The notes under the pieces: model-generated | Database searches by the model: none | Told to the model about the DNA's origin: nothing | Seen by the model: the letters and a program-made list of their open reading frames with translations, nothing else | Part shown: piece by piece, positions 58,254 to 64,000 of the stretch | Layout of the letters: each line of letters begins with the position of its first letter | Position numbering within the stretch: position 1 is the stretch's first letter | Made by a program: the position numbers and the translations under genes | Origin: Drosophila pseudoobscura | Lineage: Eukaryota > Arthropoda > Insecta > Diptera > Drosophilidae | Direction of reading: 5' to 3' | Length of the DNA stretch: 64,000 bases | NCBI RefSeq assembly: GCF_009870125.1 | Contig: NC_046680.1 | Location: 11,966,001-12,030,000 of the forward strand

Positions 58254-58279
58254 GAAAGGAAAGGAAAGGAAAGGAAAGA
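58254..58279 (+). repeat. (GAAAG)n pentanucleotide tract
   Basis: Five near-perfect GAAAG units. Confidence 0.8.
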
Positions 58280-61200
58280 AGGTGGCCAAATCTTTCCAAA
58301 CAGCACAGAACAGAAGCCGAGCCGCATAATTATTGGGAAACTCTTTTGTCGGGTCTGGGGCGTTTGAAGTGAGCAGCAGCCGCTGCCAGGACTCAAATTC
58401 GGACTCGTCCACTTTCCTTTGCCGCTTATCTTGGCCAGGAATTTGCAGAGCCAGAAGCATGTGTGTCTTTTCATATGTGCTTTAATTCGGCCCAAAGTGG
58501 GTGTCAATTTACCAATGATCCGGCATATGGAGAGATCAGACCACATTCTTACTTGGAAAACGCTGGTTATCGGCCTAGTTGATCTGGAAAAGTGTGCCAG
58601 AAGCCTGCTCTTCCTGTTCCCAGTTCCTGTTCCGAGTGCAAAAGGAGTTGCCGTCTAATCCCATCCTATCTGTGCCATGCTTCCGCCTCGGGGCTTAATA
58701 AAGCGAAAAATTCTGAGATACGAAACTTGACTTGGGACCTTTATATGCGGTCTGTGTGGATTGCTAGTTCTCCCCTGCTTCTCTGACCAAAAACGGAAGG
58801 TTTTCCCTCTGCTCTGTCGGTATATTAGATTATGAAACAAAATGTCAAACAAATCCTGGCATATCTCCTTCTGCCCTTGCAGTTGTTTGATTACGTCCAC
58901 AAGCTGTCAAGGATATTGGATAATTTAAGCAACTATATCTATATGTATTTGACGCTGTATGTAGTGGTGTATCTCAATCTGTGAGTGGGGTCGTATCTCT
59001 ATCCATGGGTGTGTACGCTGGGTGAGTTGCGGTTGCCTGGCCAACCTCGGCAGTTGCTCATTTGCTGCCGTATACCGTATATTTCATTTCGCCAGGCAGC
59101 AGTGGAGGGCTCCAACTTTCGCAGACTACATACATACATATGTATTCCAAGCCAAAGGGGTTTGCAAAGCGAGTTATCGTGGTATTGGTAAAATCGTTCA
59201 TTGATCGAATGCTAAATAGGGGGTGTCGGATGGACAGTCGCTCATGACAATCGACAAAAAGTTAAAAATATCCATCATAATATGATAAATCAATTATTTT
59301 GGACTAGTCAGGCTAATTTCCCTCCTTTTGCTTATCATAATTGCAAAAGCAAATCCCTTTCCCCAGTGCTTCCCATTGTAACCGCTCAAAACGATGTCAG
59401 TGGCAGCTATTTAGCACCCCCCGCCCCATTCACCGACTTAACCCCGCCAACAGCGGGTAAAAAGTCAAAATTAAATATCCCAGCTATAAGAAAGCTATCA
59501 GTTTACCTCCAACCCGTTCCCATTTTCCTGCCATAGCGAAAAGAAGGGGACGAATATCCGGCAGACAATGGCAGGCAGAGCAGACTGTGAGCAGACGAAA
59601 ACTTTTTAGTTGGATTATGTGGAGGGTAAGACTGAAACGCACGCACAGATACACACATACATATATAGTATCCGTTAGATACTTACCCCTCCTTTGTCTC
59701 TGCCACCGTCTTTGCCCACCCACTACCCACTACCCACACCCACTGCCGCACAAAGAACAAAATTCGTTTTATTACTTTGATATATTAGATTTAATGGTTA
59801 AGAAAAATGTTGCCAACAGCAGCCAACCCCCAACCACCCTCTTGCCACCCACCCCACCCCCCTTCCGCGCACACAACCTGCCTCCCATCTAACGCTGTCT
59901 ATTGTGAAAAGTGGGTGTTTGTGGGTTGTTGTCGTCGTTGCAGTTAACCTTATTAAAAGGTGAACACAGTCATGGCACCAGAGAGAATTGCCACAATGTG
60001 TTTACACGCAGCTGCCAGGGGTGGGGTGGGGGTGGAGTAGGCTGGGCTGCGGGATGGGGTAACACGATAATGACCTCGTTGGCCCAGAACCCCCCACGAG
60101 AGAGTGTGGGTGGAAAGATGTAACATCCAATAAGCTTTCACCTCTACTGCGCAAGACCCAGGAGAAACGCAACAGGAGAGAGGCAGGACTGCCGCAGAGA
60201 AGCACGGAAGAGAGACCATGGAAGTTAATAGAGAGAGAAGTGAGAATAGACATAGAGAGCGCGTAGAGAACTGCCTCCCATCCCCAAGCTGCTGTGCTAA
60301 TTTAGAAATTACAATCAAGTGTAGTCTTCAATGAGTTTGAGTTTGACTTTGATTCAATTTGTCATTTCACACTTCGGCTAAATGGCTTCCAGTTATCACT
60401 TTGCAGAAGGGGGACGGTCGGAGGGGCAAGTAGGGGGGCTAAATTAGTTGAAAGCGGTTAGAAGAACAATCAGAGAAGGCTTGAACGTGAGAAGGCTATT
60501 ATCAGCATTGAAGAGGCAAACGATTCTTGATATCTGCCAAGTGGGGCAAGTCTTCAGGCTCTAGAGATAAATTAAGGCATGCCCTGGGCTGGATCAGAAT
60601 CGGAAAAATTAGTGATCTACCGAACAACCCCCCTCCACTCCGCCCTGGTTAGCCTAATGAGCCATGATTATGAACGATTATGGCTAAGTGCGCTGCATGA
60701 TGCTGCATAATTTTTTGGCTGGCATTATGCATTCTACATTAGATCAGAGATTACGGGGCAGAAGATCTGGGATCGGGGATCGGGGATCTGGACAGGTAGG
60801 CTCAGAGCTCGCCCTCCCCCTAAGGCCTCTTTTTCTGTCGTTCAGCTCTAAATTAAACGAACATGCAATCGGATTTCTGAATGAAATCTGCATAGGGACG
60901 GCATCCTATGAAAATATGATTAAGCGCCTCGGCTTGGCTAGTTTTCCCCTTGAGCAAACATACCCAGGTCGAAGCCTGTGTCCTGTGGCGTCACCCATCT
61001 GGCAAATTAATGAGGTCCCTGCTACTTGTTCGCAGTTCTGCGGAAATTACGTGTTCCTGATCCTGATTCGGAGTGCCTGGCCGGAGGTGCCGCGATCTTT
61101 GGCTTTGTTTGGGTTCGGGCCACAAAGGAATTGTGTAAGTTTCGACAAATTAGAGAGGATCAGTCCCAGTCCTCGTTTTGTCAGTATTGTCAGCGGCGTT

Positions 61201-61685
61201 TCGCATTGTGCGGCGGGTGCATCGCCGACCTCAGACGCGACACCGACACCTTTGGCTGCCCTTTGTATTATGCAACCTCCGACAGGGCTAAACACTGGTA
61301 ATAGGGAAAAGCTTTCCCCATGAGCCGTGTCTAAGCTGTACTTAAGGCCATTCTTTGTTTTCAGGAAAAATATAGCCAGGATTAAGATTAGTTTAGATTT
61401 TCGAAAAGATAATACGGATTGAAGCTAGTCCTGTAGCTAAAAAGCTTCCTTAAGAATTGTCCCCTACTTAGTAATTAAAATGTTGTTCCTTTAAATTTAA
61501 AAAAAACCAATCGGAAGAGTAAATAGAGCAAATCCCTGAGGAACGAGGTAAATTAATAAAATCTAGCAACACTTGTTAGAGGGTTTCCACGGTATTGAAA
61601 ATGATCAAATAGTAGCTCATCATATACCCAAACCGTTCAAAAGAGTATCTAGTGCTCAACTACTAAACTTTTCTACTATTATATT

Positions 61686-61721
61686 TTATTCTATTCTATT
61701 CTATTATGTTCTATTCTATTC
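61686..61721 (+). repeat. (TTCTA)n pentanucleotide tract
   Basis: TTCTATTCTATTCTATT pattern with one interruption (ATG). Confidence 0.8.
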
Positions 61722-62389
61722 AACACTTGCAACTTTTATGAATCATTCGACCTTTGGACTCTACATTTTAAGAGAGACTTCATTCGTACAACTTTATACT
61801 TCTACCACAAAATGAAATAGGTAATATGGCGATGTATATATCTCAGATCTCAAGAGCAAAACCCTCAAAGATCGCTAAAGCTACAGACAAAAAAAAATCC
61901 TAGTACTAAAGGATACATAAATATTCATTTGAATTATCTGCAAAAAACAATTGAAGAAATAAGTCTATCAATAAAATAATCCTTTTTTGCGAATTGAGCC
62001 CTACTGTACCATTAGTAGATCCCCTTTCGCCCAGTCGAGATATTCTAAGGGCAGATCACAGATCAGGTCTGATCTGCCGAGATGAGATCAGTTTAATCAA
62101 TGAACTTAGGTCAGAATCCCGCGGCATCTGCCTGCTAAGTAAAGGGATTCATTGATCGTTTGGATTGTTCAATGAAACCCTGGGCTCATTCCCAAGCGCG
62201 GGAGATCACGAGGATCCCGCAGATCCAGTTTTCGCCCAAATGGAAGCGGAACTAATAAACGTTGTGCCGGCAAATGGCTGACCCGCTCAGGTAGGGATTT
62301 CTGAGTGTCGAGCAACCTGTTTTGCGATTTGTGGATGTTCACATTCGGGAAGGGAAGGGTAGGCTAAAAAAGAGCACAGCCCGACTGAG

Positions 62390-62760
62390 GGACAGAAAGA
62401 GAGAGAGATAAAGGTACTCCCTCTCGTATGGGCATAAAGATAGTTTTTAATGAGCGAAATTTGTGAAATAAATAGTTTTAATCAGCAAACTATGTTGGTC
62501 GAATAAAAGAGAGAGTATCGTAAAAGAGGAAAACAGTGACAGAGAGCGTGAACGAGTGAGAGGCAGCACTCGACGAAAGAGAGAGAGAGAGAGAGAGAGA
62601 GTGAGTGGCTGGACAGAGCAACACCCCTAAACAAAAGCTACCTGTAAGTGCACGCACACGAACAGATACGGCGCACACAGATACTGGGGGAAACTACCCC
62701 TAGTGAAACAGAGAGAGAAAGAGCGAGAGAGTACGACAGAGATAGATATGGGCGAAGCGA
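62390..62760. promoter_or_regulatory. GAGA-rich region upstream of hbn
   Basis: Several GAGAGAG stretches, including a 23-bp GA run at 62579-62601 and others at 62.39-62.41 and 62.71-62.73 kb. Such tracts bind GAGA factor in flies and are common near developmental promoters. A TCAGTC at about 63098 is a possible initiator closer to the ATG. Confidence 0.45.
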
Positions 62761-63290
62761 AGGATTGGGAACTGGCAGCGAGCGAGAGTCGGCCTCAGCC
62801 TCGCCCATTTCATTCAGCCCAACGGCACTTGCAGCACCAGCAACAAGAACAACAGAACTACCATCGGGCAACAACAAGAGGCAAGCAAACGTGGCACGTA
62901 TTTAATGCAACGGTGGCACAGGAGACGGGCTCAGTCGGTGGTTGTTGATCGTCACGAGCGTTACACGCATTCGCTCCTGCCTCAGCACAGTCCTGTTCCG
63001 TTCACCTCTGTCTAGCCACAGTCCTGCTTAATCGCACTAGCTGTGGAAACCTTATCAATCAATATCGTACAGAGAGCATTACAGGAGGCATTAATTAATC
63101 AGTCGCCGCGCGTGCAAGTCAACACAACAAATTCTGTGAAATAAATAAAATACGAAATTATATTAGAAAGAAATTTTCAAAAATAATCAACAATAATTTG
63201 GTTACTAAAAAGTGCACGGAAACAATTTTCGACAATCGATTATTAGTGGTTCGTGGATCCAGCTGCTTCAGCCTGAGCTCTCATTGAGCT

Positions 63291-63444
63291 ATGATGACCA
63301 CAACGACCACACAGCACCACCAGCACCCCATCATGCCGCCAGCCATGCGTCCCGGCTCCGTCCAGGAGAGTCCCGTTTCGCGTCCTCGCGCCGTCTACAG
63401 CATCGATCAGATCTTGGGTAATCAGCACCAGATCAAGCGCAGTG
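63291..63444 (+). CDS. hbn: First coding exon of homeobrain (paired-type homeodomain factor)
   Basis: The exon encodes 51 residues: MMTTTTTQHHQHPIMPPAMR, then PGSVQESPVSRPRA, the octapeptide YSIDQILG at residues 36-43, and NQHQIKRS. It ends G|GTAAGT in phase 1. The octapeptide is a Groucho-type repression motif found in several paired-class homeoproteins. The exact flanks (SRPRAVYSIDQILGNQHQIK) match what I recall of Drosophila hbn, and the split codon fits the aspartate that follows there. The homeodomain lies beyond the window. The product is a nuclear transcription factor of the embryonic brain. Of two adjacent ATGs the first is taken. Confidence 0.88.
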
Positions 63445-64000
63445 GTAAGTCATATACTTATGAGCTTCGGTGGGATATAGATTTTTGATGGTGGGGATAA
63501 TATCGATTGCCGTCGGCGATCTGTGGGGCAAAAGCATATTGACGATTGTCGGGTCTTTGCAAGTTTGAAGAATGACATTTATAATTGAAGACTATTAAAA
63601 TTTGTGAAAAATTAGATTACATTTAAAAGCTGTAGCCTTGAGACTTGCCATTCCGTTAAAATATGATTATTTCAACGATTACATATGTATGTAATATATG
63701 TACTTTAATCGCTTTAGATCGTTTTATTTGAATAATTGTAAACGTAAAATACTATGGTTCGTTTGCTGGTTGAGGAGTTCTGACGATGCTTAACACGATT
63801 GTAGTCCTACCAATCAGTTTTCCTGTAGAGATTAGAACCCTTTGTCTTCAGTAGAGAGCAGTGCCGGTCAAGCCAAACTTATATTCTTGTAAAGCAACAA
63901 TATTTAAGGCTGATGATCAATTCCCTAAACAAGTTTCGAAGAATATCGTCTGGTCCTTGGTAGTTTGTAGTAAACTATTTTATTTATTAACTATTAAGTA
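63445..64000 (+). other. Start of hbn intron 1
   Basis: AT-rich intron sequence running off the window. No other feature seen. Confidence 0.7.

Larger units (their letters stand above)
50965..63290. other. 12 kb gene-free region upstream of hbn
   Basis: No supported gene on either strand. The region is rich in simple sequence: GGGCAGGGGCAGGG at 52.08 kb, CCCAGCCCCAGCCCC at 52.40 kb, GAGCAGGAGCAGGAGC at 52.73 kb, (CA/GT) and ATAC runs at 57.13-57.30 kb, and GGGATCGGGGATC at 60.77 kb. A 209-codon frame at 60.7-61.3 kb is noted below as unproven. The size and position fit the dispersed enhancers of a developmental homeobox gene. Confidence 0.6.

Overview
The window is nuclear DNA from a Drosophila-type dipteran. 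It has spliced genes with many 50-100 nt introns, GT..AG junctions, AATAAA signals, TCAGT-type initiators, long AT-rich intergenic stretches and simple repeats. The recognisable proteins are fly-like: the vesicular monoamine transporter Vmat, the mitochondrial GrpE homologue Roe1, two NAD kinases, and the first coding exon of the homeobox gene homeobrain (hbn). I cannot name the species. There is no viral gene and no recognisable intact transposon. Exon limits were worked out by hand from splice signals, reading phase and family alignment, so they are models and not transcript evidence.

Layout. (1) 1-5.1 kb: the C-terminal end of an unknown + strand gene, then a 603-residue + strand gene with a highly charged coiled coil. 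(2) 5.8-17.4 kb: Vmat on the - strand, with two alternative C-termini, a TATA promoter at 17.35 kb and a 7.6 kb first coding intron holding two + strand genes (10.1-11.4 and 13.3-14.1 kb). (3) 19.1-21.9 kb: a split, unrecognised - strand gene with a probable promoter at 21.9 kb. (4) 25.1-40.8 kb: two complete NAD kinase genes in tandem on the - strand. Each has a four-exon body and four interchangeable first coding exons, in the same order in both copies. A 0.7 kb block of non-coding DNA is also duplicated. (5) 40.8-44.2 kb: a short divergent promoter region, Roe1 (+), and an unknown secreted protein gene (+). (6) 44.6-46.3 kb: a cluster of a dispersed AT-rich repeat that also occurs inside the NAD kinase region. 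(7) 46.4-50.9 kb: three very small genes for probable secreted or membrane peptides, with introns at or just after the hydrophobic leader. (8) 50.9-63.3 kb: about 12 kb without a supported gene, rich in simple repeats and GAGA tracts, ending at hbn exon 1; this is probably hbn regulatory DNA.

The genes do not form one pathway. Vmat loads monoamines into synaptic vesicles, the NAD kinases make NADP, Roe1 serves mitochondrial Hsp70, and hbn is a neural transcription factor. The most notable structure is the NAD kinase pair, where the whole alternative-promoter layout was duplicated and both copies kept it open.
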